Position numbers and translations under genes: made by a program. Positions 44,039-53,183 of a stretch of 64,000 nt of DNA are shown here, one piece after another (within the stretch, counting starts at the first letter, position 1; each line of letters begins with the position of its first letter). The stretch covers positions 3,752,501 through 3,816,500 of the forward strand of contig NZ_VIWV01000001.1 of NCBI RefSeq assembly GCF_007829875.1. The letters run 5' to 3'. The notes under the pieces are model-generated. The model did not search any database. It was not told the origin of the DNA and worked only from the letters and a program-made list of their open reading frames with translations. The DNA comes from Streptomyces capillispiralis. Lineage in GTDB: Bacteria > Actinomycetota > Actinomycetes > Streptomycetales > Streptomycetaceae.

Positions 44039-45712
44039 TCAGCCGGCGTACCGGGGGTGCACCAGGGTGGACGGCGGCAGACCGGTGACGCGGGTGCGCT
44101 CGGCCGCCCGGGCGTCCGCCGCGAGGGAGGCGCCGGTGAGCGTGCGCGGGCGCGGACCCGACGGATCGAGGCGCGGCCCGGGGGCGTGCCGGGCGGCCAG
44201 CACGAGCCCCCAGTCGCGGTACGCGTGCGCGGTCTTCGCCGCCCCCCGGTCGGGGCCGACGGCGAAGCCGTCCTGCCGCCCGCGCACGCGGTACGCGGCG
44301 GTGCGGAACCCCGCCGCGCGGAGCGTCGCGTCCACCGTCCAGAAGTCGCGGGGCCGGGACGCGACCGCGCCCCCGTGCACCACGAGCCGCCCGCGCGGCG
44401 CCAGCACCCGCCGGGCCAGTCCGTAGAACTCCTGCGAGTACAGCTTGGTGCTCGCGGTGATCCCGGGGTGCGGCAGATCCGAGACCACCACGTCGTACGC
44501 CGCCGCGGGCGCCCCGCGCAGCCAGTCGAAGGCGTCCGCGACGGTCACCCGCACGCGCGGGTCGTCGAGCGCCTGCGCGTTCAGCGCGGACAGCGCCGGG
44601 TCCCGGCGCGCCAGCCGCACCACGCCCGCGTCGAGCTCGACGACATCGACCCGGTGCACACCGGTGTGCCGCAGCACCTCGCGGACGGCCAGCCCGTCGC
44701 CGCCGCCGAGGACGAGCACCCGGGTGTGCGGCCCGCTCATCGCCGGGTGCACCAGCGCCTCGTGGTAACGGAGTTCGTCCCGGCCGCTGACCCGCAGCCG
44801 CCCGTCGAGGAACAGGTTGAGGGGCCGCCCGTCCCGCCCGCCGGTGAGCAGGACCTCCTGCACGTCGGTCTGCACGGCCACCCGGACGTCGGCGCCGTAC
44901 ATGGCGTGCCGGGCGGCCCGTTCGAAGTCGTCGACGAGGACGGCGGCCGAGGCGAGGAGCGCGAGCACGCAGACGTTGGCGGCCACGAGCAGCCGGCGGG
45001 CGCGCCGTGTGAGGTCCCGCCGGAACAGGCCGAGGACCAGCGCGCCGCCGACGACCGCGTTGACCGCGCCGGTGATCAGCGCGCCGGTGAGCTGGCCGAG
45101 GAACGGCAGCAGGAGGAAGGGGAAGGCGAGCCCTCCGACGAGGGCGCCCACGTAGTCCGCGGCGGACAGGTCGGCGACCGCGCCGCCCGCGTCCTGCCGG
45201 CGGATCCGCTGGATCAGCTCCATCAGCAGCGGCACCTCGGCACCGATGAGCAGCCCGGTGGCGAGGGAGAAGGCGACCAGCAGACAGCGCGGGCCGTTCG
45301 CCCACATGCCGCCCCAGTCGCCCGTCCAGGCGAACACCGCGTACAGGGCCATCGCACTGCACCCGCCGACCAGGGCGAGGAGGGCCTCGACGGCGCCGAA
45401 CGCGGCCGCCGCGTGCCGCCGCAGCCGTTTCGCGGCGAGGGACCCGATGCCCATGGCGAACACCATCACGGACAGCACCACGGACGCCTGGGTGACCGAG
45501 TCGCCCATCAGGTACGTGGCGAGCGCGACGAGTTCCAGCTCGTACACGAGTCCGCAGGCCGCGCAGACGAACACCCCCGCCAGGACCAGGAACCGCCCCG
45601 TCCCCTGCCGCACGGGCAGCCGCACGGAGCTGCCCGCCGCGCCGCCGGTGCCGCGCCGCCCTTCCCGGGACGGTGCGGAGCCGGGCGGGGCGGGGGCCTG
45701 CGGTTCGATCAC
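44039..45712 (-). CDS. Membrane-bound spermidine-synthase-like (polyamine aminopropyltransferase family) protein
   Basis: A 557-residue two-part protein. The first 240 residues hold about seven transmembrane helices (starting FLVLAGVFVCAACGLVYELEL). The C-terminal part is a SpeE-like methyltransferase-fold domain: LVLGGGDGLAVREVL (SAM/decarboxy-SAM site), VVELDAGVVRLAR, RVTVADAFDWLR and the active-site-like VVSDLPHPG. The family is annotated as polyamine aminopropyltransferase, but membrane-fused members have not been clearly shown to make spermidine. The start is GTG at 45712. It is close behind the DUF2617 gene (59 bp) and followed by the SRPBCC gene. Confidence 0.88.
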   Translation of the reverse strand: MIEPQAPAPPGSAPSREGRRGTGGAAGSSVRLPVRQGTGRFLVLAGVFVCAACGLVYELELVALATYLMGDSVTQASVVLSVMVFAMGIGSLAAKRLRRHAAAAFGAVEALLALVGGCSAMALYAVFAWTGDWGGMWANGPRCLLVAFSLATGLLIGAEVPLLMELIQRIRRQDAGGAVADLSAADYVGALVGGLAFPFLLLPFLGQLTGALITGAVNAVVGGALVLGLFRRDLTRRARRLLVAANVCVLALLASAAVLVDDFERAARHAMYGADVRVAVQTDVQEVLLTGGRDGRPLNLFLDGRLRVSGRDELRYHEALVHPAMSGPHTRVLVLGGGDGLAVREVLRHTGVHRVDVVELDAGVVRLARRDPALSALNAQALDDPRVRVTVADAFDWLRGAPAAAYDVVVSDLPHPGITASTKLYSQEFYGLARRVLAPRGRLVVHGGAVASRPRDFWTVDATLRAAGFRTAAYRVRGRQDGFAVGPDRGAAKTAHAYRDWGLVLAARHAPGPRLDPSGPRPRTLTGASLAADARAAERTRVTGLPPSTLVHPRYAG

Positions 45713-45771
45713 CCCAGCGACGTTACGTCACGTCTCCACCGCTCAGCGTCACCCACACGCGTGATGTTTGT

Positions 45772-46305
45772 TTACACTCGCCCCGGATTGGTATGAGCAA
45801 CGACCCGCACGCCCACCTTGGTCCGCGTCACCACCAACTGCCCGTCCTGCGGATAGGCGTGCCAGGTCCGCCAGTGCACCTGCCCCTCGTGACACTGGGC
45901 GAGCATCGCCGTGAACGCGTGCGGGCTGCCGGGGAAGACGCCGACGAGGCCCTGCGGATGGTCGGAGACCAGAGCCAGCAACTCCTGGGCCCTGCCCGCG
46001 AACGACCCCGGGGAGAGCGCCTCGACCCGGGCCGCGAACTCGTACTCCCAGTCCCCCATCCGCTTGGCCACCCCCAGCGGCAGCGGTGTGCTGCTGCCCG
46101 GAATGCACGCCACCGTCTCCGAGCAGACGCCCCGCTCCTCCTCCACGAGGACCTGGTGGGACGCTCCGAGCAGCCTCAACTGGAGCCTGGTCCCGGCCAG
46201 TTCGAGGTCGAGCACGGCCAGCGCGGGCAGCGGCTCGCGTCCCAGGGCCCAGGCGAGGTCGGCCGCGCGCGTGTCGGAGTAGGAGGTGTTCAGGGTCGTG
46301 AGCAT
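45772..46305 (-). CDS. DUF2617 family protein
   Basis: A 177-residue soluble protein of the DUF2617 family, starting MLTTLNTSYSDTRAADLAWALG. The sequence is beta-rich and contains LELAGTRLQLRLLGASHQVLVE, MGDWEYEFAARVEAL and the late histidine-rich HEGQVHWRTWHAYPQ. Function is unknown; the family occurs widely in actinobacteria next to the membrane spermidine-synthase-like gene, as here, so a shared role is plausible. The ATG at 46305 follows a modest purine-rich stretch. Confidence 0.83.
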   Translation of the reverse strand: MLTTLNTSYSDTRAADLAWALGREPLPALAVLDLELAGTRLQLRLLGASHQVLVEEERGVCSETVACIPGSSTPLPLGVAKRMGDWEYEFAARVEALSPGSFAGRAQELLALVSDHPQGLVGVFPGSPHAFTAMLAQCHEGQVHWRTWHAYPQDGQLVVTRTKVGVRVVAHTNPGRV

Positions 46306-46458
46306 GGATCGGCTCCGCAGGCACACAAGGAAGGGAGATATGGGTCCGCGCACCCCGGCCCCACCGGGGAACTCGGCCCGTCAGCCCGGTCGCCCGGCCG
46401 GAAGAACGGTCCGCGGGGAGCCCGAGGGCTGCGTTGGCGATTTATAGGGAATCATGAA

Positions 46459-46482
46459 CTGTGGCGCCACCACAGCGTTTTT
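46459..46482 (+). terminator. Orphan intrinsic terminator with T-run
   Basis: CTGTGG-CGCCA-CCACAG, two bases, then TTTTT. A short stem with an exact T5 on the plus strand. No plus-strand gene ends before it, so it could mark a small or antisense RNA. Confidence 0.4.
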
Positions 46483-46627
46483 ACCCAACTTCGTGGGCTT
46501 TCCATCCCCTAGGGGGCTCCTCAGCTCACCTGTTCAACCCCGGCGTACGCCCCGAGGTGACGGCCCGCTCCGCCGCGCCACGCCGCGCGCCCCGCGCGAC
46601 CGGCTCCACCACCCGCGCTCGACAACG

Positions 46628-46660
46628 CGGCGGGGCCCGCCCCAGGTGCGGACCCCGCCG
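46628..46660 (-). terminator. Terminator of the Cys/Gly-rich small gene
   Basis: CGGCGGGG pairs with CCCCGCCG with a few further pairs after one mismatch, 44 bp beyond the stop at 46704. Confidence 0.6.
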
Positions 46661-46703
46661 TCGCGGATGCGTCATCCCCCGACGTGGGGGCAGGCTGCCC
46701 GTG

Positions 46704-46961
46704 TCAGCTGCCGCCCCCGCCGCATCCGCCGCCGCCTCCGCAGGACGACCCGCCTCCGCAGGACGAGCCTCCGTCGGAGGACGATCCACAGGAACTCCCG
46801 GCGCCCCCGCCACCGGCCCACCAGCCGCCGTCACCGCTCCCGCCGTGCGTGGACGATCCGGCCCGGCTGCGCGCCGGCCGGCCCGCCGACCGGCGGGCCG
46901 CCTTCACGGCGAACCCGACGACCAGCGCGAAGATCACCACCAGGATGATGCCGAAGGTCAT
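46704..46961 (-). CDS. Small membrane protein with Ser/Gly/Cys-rich tail
   Basis: An 85-residue protein. One transmembrane helix at the very start (FGIILVVIFALVVGFAV) is followed by a basic stretch (KAARRSAGRPARSR). The tail is made almost wholly of Gly, Ser and Cys, with repeats SSCGG, SSCGGG and GGCGGGGS. There are five cysteines. Similar tails occur at the end of TPM-domain membrane proteins and in small actinobacterial proteins of unknown role. The ATG at 46961 has an excellent ribosome binding site (AAGGAGG), which supports it as a real gene. It is divergent from the aminotransferase. Confidence 0.7.
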   Translation of the reverse strand: MTFGIILVVIFALVVGFAVKAARRSAGRPARSRAGSSTHGGSGDGGWWAGGGGAGSSCGSSSDGGSSCGGGSSCGGGGGCGGGGS

Positions 46962-47101
46962 GGCGCCACCCTCCTTCCGTTCCCCCGTGAGTCGGCTGGA
47001 GCGGCCCCCCGTGGGCGCCCCGCTCACGTGCGTGACCGGGAGATGCCCTCCGCCCGCGCGGCCCAAAGCAGAGTTGAGGAACTCCAGAGCTTCGGCGCAG
47101 G

Positions 47102-48295
<1,194 letters not shown>

Positions 48296-48321
48296 GCACA
48301 CCCCGGGCGCACGCCCTCCGA

Positions 48322-48348
48322 GCACGAAAGAGCCGCGCTCCTTCGTGC
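48322..48348. terminator. Bidirectional terminator between aminotransferase and YbjN genes
   Basis: GCACGAA-A-GAGC pairs with GCTC-C-TTCGTGC around a CGC loop, one mismatch. Lies midway between two convergent stops. Confidence 0.75.
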
Positions 48349-48360
48349 CCGGGGGACGGC

Positions 48361-48885
48361 TCACTCGTCGTCGGGCTTCTCCGCCTCGTTGATCTCCTGC
48401 TCCAGGCCGAGCTGCTCCACGAGCCACTTGTCGAACTCGATCGCGGCGCGCACCCAGCTGACCGTGGAGGAGACGAAGTGCTCCAGGCTGACGCCCATGC
48501 CGATGAGCATCTGGGCCTCACCGATGAGACGGACGGTGCCGTCGTCGTGGGTGTGGGTGTAGACCTTGGGCCACAGGGTGCGCCGGTTCCAGTCGTCGAT
48601 GGACTCCAGCAGCTGCGGCTTCTCGTCGATCTGGTGCGGCCGGTCGTAGAACGTCCGGACGGAGAAGATCTGCTGGTCGCCCTCCCCGCGGAACATGAAG
48701 TAGGTGCGGAACTGCTCCCACGGCGCCGCGAGGTCACCCTCGTCGTCGACGACGTACTTGAGCTCCATCTGGTCGAGGAGCTGCTTCACGAGGTCCTGAT
48801 CCGGGACGACGGGGCCCGCCGGTCCTTGGGGCTGCGGCTCGGGCTGGCCCCCGAAATTCGGAATCGAGGACGGGTCGATGGTCAC
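48361..48885 (-). CDS. YbjN domain-containing protein
   Basis: A 174-residue soluble protein of the YbjN/T3SS chaperone-like fold. The fold core is VKQLLDQMELKYVVDDEGDLAAPW, FMFRGEGDQQIFSVRTFYD and the helical end GVSLEHFVSSTVSWVRAAIEF. In E. coli YbjN affects stress and motility, but the biochemical role is not known. The GTG at 48885 (VTIDPSSIPNFGG) is chosen with AAGGGA seven bases upstream; the longer frame is a shadow. A hairpin (CCTCCCC/GGGGAGG, 48917-48935) lies just before it. Confidence 0.85.
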   Translation of the reverse strand: MTIDPSSIPNFGGQPEPQPQGPAGPVVPDQDLVKQLLDQMELKYVVDDEGDLAAPWEQFRTYFMFRGEGDQQIFSVRTFYDRPHQIDEKPQLLESIDDWNRRTLWPKVYTHTHDDGTVRLIGEAQMLIGMGVSLEHFVSSTVSWVRAAIEFDKWLVEQLGLEQEINEAEKPDDE

Positions 48886-49147
48886 CGTGATTTTCCCTTC
48901 GTACGGATCCTGCCATCCTCCCCCATGCGGGGAGGGGGGTGGCAAGCCCCGACGGGGCCTGTCCGCCCCGGGCTGACATGATCTGGCCGTTCGGACGGTC
49001 GGCGGACGCGACGGGCGGGGGCGCGACGGCGGCGGACCCCGCGCGGACGTCCTCGGCTTCGGCGGTGCGGCACTCCCCCCGGGTGCCCAGCGGGCCGGGA
49101 CCTGTACCCGCCAGGGTGGCGGGATCTCCACTGCGGCGGAGATCCGG
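48886..49147. other. Intergenic, YbjN promoter side
   Basis: Contains a CCTCCCC-CATGC-GGGGAGG hairpin at 48917-48935 near the YbjN start. Otherwise GC-rich DNA with no recognised gene or site. Confidence 0.4.
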
Positions 49148-49423
49148 ATGCCGCGCGCGGACGACGACGCCGGTCCGTGTCCGGATCCGGGGTACGCGCG
49201 GGGGCTGCCGGAGGGCGTGGGAGCCGACACGGTCGAGGCGGGCGTGGTCCACGAGGACGCCGGCACCGCGCTCGTGCGGTTCTCCGCGTTCACGGTGTGG
49301 GGAAAGGGCCCTCCCGCCGCCGGAAGGGCCCTCGCGTCCGCGACTACAGCGTCTTGCCGGTCGCGGGCCCCACGATCAGCTCGTCACCGAAGCGGTCGAC
49401 GCGGACCGTGTCGCCGTCCTTGA
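49148..49423 (+). CDS. Possible small gene or gene remnant
   Basis: A 91-codon frame that begins with a good GGAG six bases before the ATG. Its first 52 residues look protein-like and have Streptomyces codon bias (RGLPEGVGADTVEAG, EDAGTALVRFSAFTVWG). After that it runs through the clpB terminator and into the clpB 3' end in antisense, where it becomes Arg/Ser-rich junk. It may be a short real gene extended by a lost stop, or the broken end of an older gene. I do not recognise a family. Confidence 0.3.
   Translation: MPRADDDAGPCPDPGYARGLPEGVGADTVEAGVVHEDAGTALVRFSAFTVWGKGPPAAGRALASATTASCRSRAPRSARHRSGRRGPCRRP
49304..49332 (-). terminator. Terminator of clpB
   Basis: AGGGCCC-TCC pairs with GGA-A-GGGCCCT with one bulged base, 12 bp beyond the clpB stop. 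Confidence 0.7.
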
Positions 49424-51959
49424 TCTCGCCGGAGAGGATCTCCCGGGCGAGCCGGTCGCCGATGGCCGTCTGGACCAGCCGCCGCAGGGGACGGGCGCCG
49501 TACGCCGGGTCCATGCCCTCGTCGGCCAGCCAGGCCAGGGCCGCCTCGGTGACCTCCAGGGAGAGGCGGCGCTCGGCGAGCCGGCGGGCCAGCGCGTCGG
49601 TCTGGAGCCGCGCGATCCGGCTCAGCTCCTCCTTCGTCAGCGCTGAGAAGACCACGAGGTCGTCGAGGCGGTTGAGGAACTCGGGCTTGAAGGAGGCCCG
49701 GACCACTTCCAGGACCTGCTCCTTCTTCTCCGCCTCGGTGGTCAGCGGGTCGACCAGGTACTGGCTGCCGAGGTTGGAGGTGAGCACCAGGATGGTGTTG
49801 CGGAAGTCGACGGTGCGGCCCTGGCCGTCGGTGAGCCGGCCGTCGTCGAGCACCTGGAGCAGGATGTCGAAGACCTCGGGGTGGGCCTTCTCCACCTCGT
49901 CGAGCAGCACCACGCTGTACGGGCGGCGGCGCACGGCCTCGGTGAGCTGGCCGCCCTCCTCGTAGCCGACGTAACCGGGGGGCGCGCCGACGAGGCGGGC
50001 GACGGAGTGCTTCTCGCCGTACTCCGACATGTCGATGCGGATCATGGCCCGCTCGTCGTCGAAGAGGAAGTCGGCGAGCGCCTTGGCGAGTTCGGTCTTG
50101 CCGACGCCGGTGGGGCCGAGGAAGAGGAAGGAGCCGGTGGGCCGGTCGGGGTCGGCGATCCCGGCCCGCGCGCGCCGCACCGCGTCCGAGACGGCCCGTA
50201 CGGCCTCGCCCTGGCCGATGAGCCGCTTGCCGAGCTCGTCCTCCATGCGCAGCAGCTTCTGGGTCTCGCCCTCCAGGAGGCGGCCGGCCGGGATGCCGGT
50301 CCAGGAGGCGACGACGTCGGCGATGTCGTCGGCGCCGACCTCCTCCTTGACCATGGTGTCCTTGGCACTCCCGCCGGAAGACGTCAACGCCTCCTCGGCC
50401 TCGGAGGCGGCCTCCAGGTCGCGCTCCACGGCCGGGATCTCGCCGTAGAGCAGCTTGGAGGCGGTGTCGAAGTCGCCGTCGCGCTGGGCGCGTTCGGCCT
50501 GGCCGCGCAGGTCGTCGAGCTTCTCCTTCAGCTCGCCGACCCGGTTGAGGGACTGCTTCTCCTTCTCCCAGCGGGCGGTGAGGCCGCGCAGCTCCTCCTC
50601 CTTGTCGGCGAGGTCGCGGCGCAGCTTCTCCAGGCGTTCGAGGGAGGCGGCGTCGGTCTCCTTGCCGAGGGCCAGTTCCTCCATCCTCAACCGGTCGACG
50701 GCGCGCTGGAGTTCGTCGATCTCCACGGGTGAGGAGTCGATCTCCATGCGGAGCCGGGAGGCGGCCTCGTCGACGAGGTCGATGGCCTTGTCGGGGAGGA
50801 AGCGGGAGGTGATGTAGCGGTCGGAGAGGGTGGCGGCGGCGACGAGCGCGCTGTCGGCGATCTGGACCTTGTGGTGGGCCTCGTAGCGGCCCTTGAGTCC
50901 GCGCAGGATGGCGATGGAGTCCTCGACGGTCGGCTCGGCGACCAGCACCTGCTGGAAGCGCCGCTCCAGCGCCGGGTCCTTCTCGATCCGCTCGCGGTAC
51001 TCGTCGAGGGTGGTGGCGCCGACCATGCGGAGTTCGCCGCGGGCGAGCATCGGCTTGAGCATGTTGCCGGCGTCCATCGCCGAGTCGCCGCCGGCGCCCG
51101 CGCCGACGACCGTGTGCAGTTCGTCGATGAAGGTGATGATCCGGCCGTCGGAGTCCTTGATCTCGGCCAGGACGGTCTTGAGGCGTTCCTCGAACTCGCC
51201 GCGGTACTTGGCCCCGGCGACCATGGCGCCGAGGTCGAGGGCGACGAGCCGCTTGTCCTTCAGCGACTCGGGGACGTCGCCCTTGACGATCCGCTGGGCG
51301 AGTCCTTCGACGACGGCGGTCTTGCCGACGCCGGGCTCGCCGATGAGGACGGGGTTGTTCTTGGTGCGGCGGGACAGCACCTGGACGACGCGCCGGATCT
51401 CCTGGTCCCGTCCGATGACGGGGTCGAGCCTGCCCTCGCGGGCCGCGGCGGTGAAGTCGGTGCCGAACTTCTCCAGGGCCTTGTACTGCCCCTCGGGGTC
51501 GGCGGTGGTCACCCGGCGCGCTCCTCTCGCCTTCTGGAAGGCCTCCCGCAGCTTCTTCGCGGTGGCGCCCTGCCCGGACAGCACCTCGCCGGCGGCCCCG
51601 CCCTTGGCGGCGATGCCGATGAGGAGGTGCTCGGTGGAGAGGTACTCGTCGCCGAGGTCGCGGGCGCGGGCCTGGGCGTCCGCGATGACGGCGAGGAGTT
51701 CGCGGTTGGGCTGGGGCGGCGCGACGGTGGACCCGGTCACGCTCGGCAGGCCGGCCAGGATGCGCTCGGCCCCGGAGCGTACGGCGGCCTGGTCGGCGTC
51801 GACCGCGGCGAGCAGGTCCGTGATGTTCTCGTTCTCCTGCCCGGCGAGCAGGGAAAGCAGCAGGTGGGCGGGGGTGAGGTCGGGGTGCCCCTCGGTCACG
51901 GCCCGGTTCCCGGCGGCGTTGATCGCTTCCCGGCTCCGGTTGGTCAGCTCGGCGTCCAC
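49344..51959 (-). CDS. clpB: ATP-dependent disaggregase ClpB
   Basis: An 871-residue Hsp100 that threads aggregated proteins through its hexameric ring together with DnaK. Order: N domain (TNRSREAINAAGN, two Clp_N repeats to about residue 145), first AAA+ module with Walker A GEPGVGKT, a coiled middle domain (about residues 410-525, LEKLRRDLADKEEELRGL) that docks DnaK, and the second module with GPTGVGKTELAKALA. It ends with the Clp C domain. The GTG at 51959 starts MDAELTNRSR. A perfect HAIR operator 67-87 bp upstream shows HspR control. Confidence 0.97.
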   Translation of the reverse strand: MDAELTNRSREAINAAGNRAVTEGHPDLTPAHLLLSLLAGQENENITDLLAAVDADQAAVRSGAERILAGLPSVTGSTVAPPQPNRELLAVIADAQARARDLGDEYLSTEHLLIGIAAKGGAAGEVLSGQGATAKKLREAFQKARGARRVTTADPEGQYKALEKFGTDFTAAAREGRLDPVIGRDQEIRRVVQVLSRRTKNNPVLIGEPGVGKTAVVEGLAQRIVKGDVPESLKDKRLVALDLGAMVAGAKYRGEFEERLKTVLAEIKDSDGRIITFIDELHTVVGAGAGGDSAMDAGNMLKPMLARGELRMVGATTLDEYRERIEKDPALERRFQQVLVAEPTVEDSIAILRGLKGRYEAHHKVQIADSALVAAATLSDRYITSRFLPDKAIDLVDEAASRLRMEIDSSPVEIDELQRAVDRLRMEELALGKETDAASLERLEKLRRDLADKEEELRGLTARWEKEKQSLNRVGELKEKLDDLRGQAERAQRDGDFDTASKLLYGEIPAVERDLEAASEAEEALTSSGGSAKDTMVKEEVGADDIADVVASWTGIPAGRLLEGETQKLLRMEDELGKRLIGQGEAVRAVSDAVRRARAGIADPDRPTGSFLFLGPTGVGKTELAKALADFLFDDERAMIRIDMSEYGEKHSVARLVGAPPGYVGYEEGGQLTEAVRRRPYSVVLLDEVEKAHPEVFDILLQVLDDGRLTDGQGRTVDFRNTILVLTSNLGSQYLVDPLTTEAEKKEQVLEVVRASFKPEFLNRLDDLVVFSALTKEELSRIARLQTDALARRLAERRLSLEVTEAALAWLADEGMDPAYGARPLRRLVQTAIGDRLAREILSGEIKDGDTVRVDRFGDELIVGPATGKTL

Positions 51960-52025
51960 GTTCGCGTTTCCCTCCTTGGTGACCCTTCAGCGGCCATCGT
52001 GGCTGACTCGGTCAACGTACACAAA

Positions 52026-52046
52026 CTTGAGTCTATTCCACTCAAG
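52026..52046 (-). promoter_or_regulatory. HAIR operator (HspR) of clpB
   Basis: CTTGAGT-N7-ACTCAAG, an exact match to the HspR inverted-repeat consensus, between clpB and the divergent PPOX gene. The repressor gene is in this same window. Confidence 0.93.
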
Positions 52047-52085
52047 GCACGGGGCGGGAGGGCCGCACCGGCTAGGTTCCCGTCC

Positions 52086-52502
52086 ATGGCCACCTCGTAT
52101 TCGGTGGATCCGGGCGATCCGGACGCCCCGTACCTCAGCTTCTGGCGCGAGAAGCACCTGTGCACGCTGACCACCCTCCGCCCGGACGGCACGCCGCACG
52201 TCGTCCCGGTGGCGGTGACGTACGACCCCGAGGCGCGGCTGGCCCGGGTGGTCGCGAACACGTCGAGCGCGAAGGTGCGGCACGTGCGGGCGGCGGGGGC
52301 GGAGGGCGCGGCCGTGGCGGTGTGCCAGGTGGACGGCCGGCGGTGGGCGACGCTGGAGGGGCGGGCCGTGGTCCGCGCCGAACCGGAGCGCGTCGCGGAG
52401 GCGGAACGGCGGTACGCGGAGCGCTACGGCCGGACGCCGTCACCCAACCCCGCACGGGTGGTGATCGAGATCGCGCTCACCCGCGCCCTGGGCCGGGGGT
52501 GA
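52086..52502 (+). CDS. PPOX-class (probable F420-dependent) oxidoreductase
   Basis: A 138-residue split-barrel flavin/F420-binding protein. The pattern LSFWREKHLCTLTTLRPDGTPHVVPVAVTYDP at the start and ATLEGRAVVRAEPERVAEAERRYAERYG later is that of the PPOX-class F420-dependent enzymes common in actinobacteria. Substrate unknown. The ATG at 52086 is right after a 40-bp gap to the HAIR operator of clpB, so HspR binding could also affect this gene. Confidence 0.85.
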   Translation: MATSYSVDPGDPDAPYLSFWREKHLCTLTTLRPDGTPHVVPVAVTYDPEARLARVVANTSSAKVRHVRAAGAEGAAVAVCQVDGRRWATLEGRAVVRAEPERVAEAERRYAERYGRTPSPNPARVVIEIALTRALGRG

Positions 52503-52597
52503 GGCCGGGCGGGTCGGGAGGAATAGTTCGTCACATCCAGCGACCCTTTTCAGCCATAGCGCGATCTGGCCGATACCGGGAAATGTCACGCAAAACT

Positions 52598-52638
52598 GCA
52601 GCGGCGTCACCGTGTTCAGGTCACGGTGACGCCGCTGC
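52598..52638 (-). terminator. Strong terminator with T-run after the Rieske-like gene
   Basis: A perfect 17-bp stem (GCAGCGGCGTCACCGTG / CACGGTGACGCCGCTGC) with a 7-nt loop. On the minus strand it is followed by AGTTTTG, so it best terminates the peptide/Rieske-like operon; it also separates the convergent PPOX gene. Confidence 0.9.
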
Positions 52639-52681
52639 GGGGGGAAGCACCTGAGCGATCTGTTACGACGGGGGAATCGCG

Positions 52682-53017
52682 TCAGGCACTGCGGGGGGTG
52701 GCCGAGATGGTCCGGGGGGCAGGGGAGTCGGACTCCGCCTGCCGGCGGTCCCGCTGGTCCAGGTTCACAAAGATCATTCCGTACCGGATGGCACACCGCA
52801 CGGGCTTCGGCGCCCCCCGGGGCCGCCGCAGGCACCGGTACGCCCGTACGTCTCCGTCCTCGTCGCGGGTGACGACGACCGGTTCGCCGAAGACGGTCAC
52901 CATCAACGAGTCACCGCTGTGGGGGATGGCGGTGACCAGGTCGATGAAGTGCCATCCGGACCGGTAGGCGGTCGCCATCTCCCTGCGGAAGGAGCGGTCG
53001 TCGGGTGGAGTGGTCAC
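52682..53017 (-). CDS. Rieske-fold protein lacking the histidine ligands
   Basis: A 111-residue protein whose middle matches the front part of the Rieske [2Fe-2S] domain of ring-hydroxylating oxygenases: GEPVVVTRDEDGDVRAYRC followed by RRPRG where CxHRG is expected, then VRCAIRYG where CxYHGW is expected, and FVNL at the end. Both cysteines remain but both histidine ligands are gone, so it should not bind a normal cluster. The N-terminus (MATAYRSGWHFIDLV) is unrelated. The GTG at 53017 begins one base after the peptide stop (TGA-T-GTG), so the two are translationally coupled. A strong terminator follows. Confidence 0.65.
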   Translation of the reverse strand: MTTPPDDRSFRREMATAYRSGWHFIDLVTAIPHSGDSLMVTVFGEPVVVTRDEDGDVRAYRCLRRPRGAPKPVRCAIRYGMIFVNLDQRDRRQAESDSPAPRTISATPRSA

Positions 53018-53018
53018 A

Positions 53019-53183
53019 TCAACGCCCCGAGTCGACGACGATCGACGGCCAGTGGCTGTCGGCCTGTGTCCCGCTCTTCGCGTCGGAGTAACCGCTCAGC
53101 GCTCCGAAGGCCGCGACGGCGGAGAGGGCGGCTGCGAGCACCGAGCGAAGCAGTCTCTTGCGCATAGTCGGCTTCGTCCTCAC
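53019..53183 (-). CDS. Small secreted peptide (54 residues)
   Basis: A short gene with a clear GAGGAG eight bases before GTG 53183. The product has a basic start (RTKPTMRKR), a hydrophobic core (LLRSVLAAALSAVAAFGALS) and a hydrophilic tail of about 25 residues (GYSDAKSGTQADSHWPSIVV, then DSGR): a Sec signal peptide with a tiny exported remainder. An alternative ATG lies at 53165. It is divergent from a LuxR-type regulator across 117 bp and coupled to a Rieske-like gene. I do not recognise the family. The arrangement suggests a signalling peptide or precursor, but that is inference. Confidence 0.65.
   Translation of the reverse strand: MRTKPTMRKRLLRSVLAAALSAVAAFGALSGYSDAKSGTQADSHWPSIVVDSGR

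Larger units (their letters stand above)
46306..46703. other. Intergenic region with two hairpins
   Basis: About 400 bases upstream of DUF2617 and downstream of the Cys/Gly-rich small gene. It holds the DUF2617 promoter region, a plus-strand terminator-like hairpin with a T-run (46459-46482) that has no gene before it, and a minus-strand terminator (46628-46660). No protein gene is supported. Confidence 0.5.
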
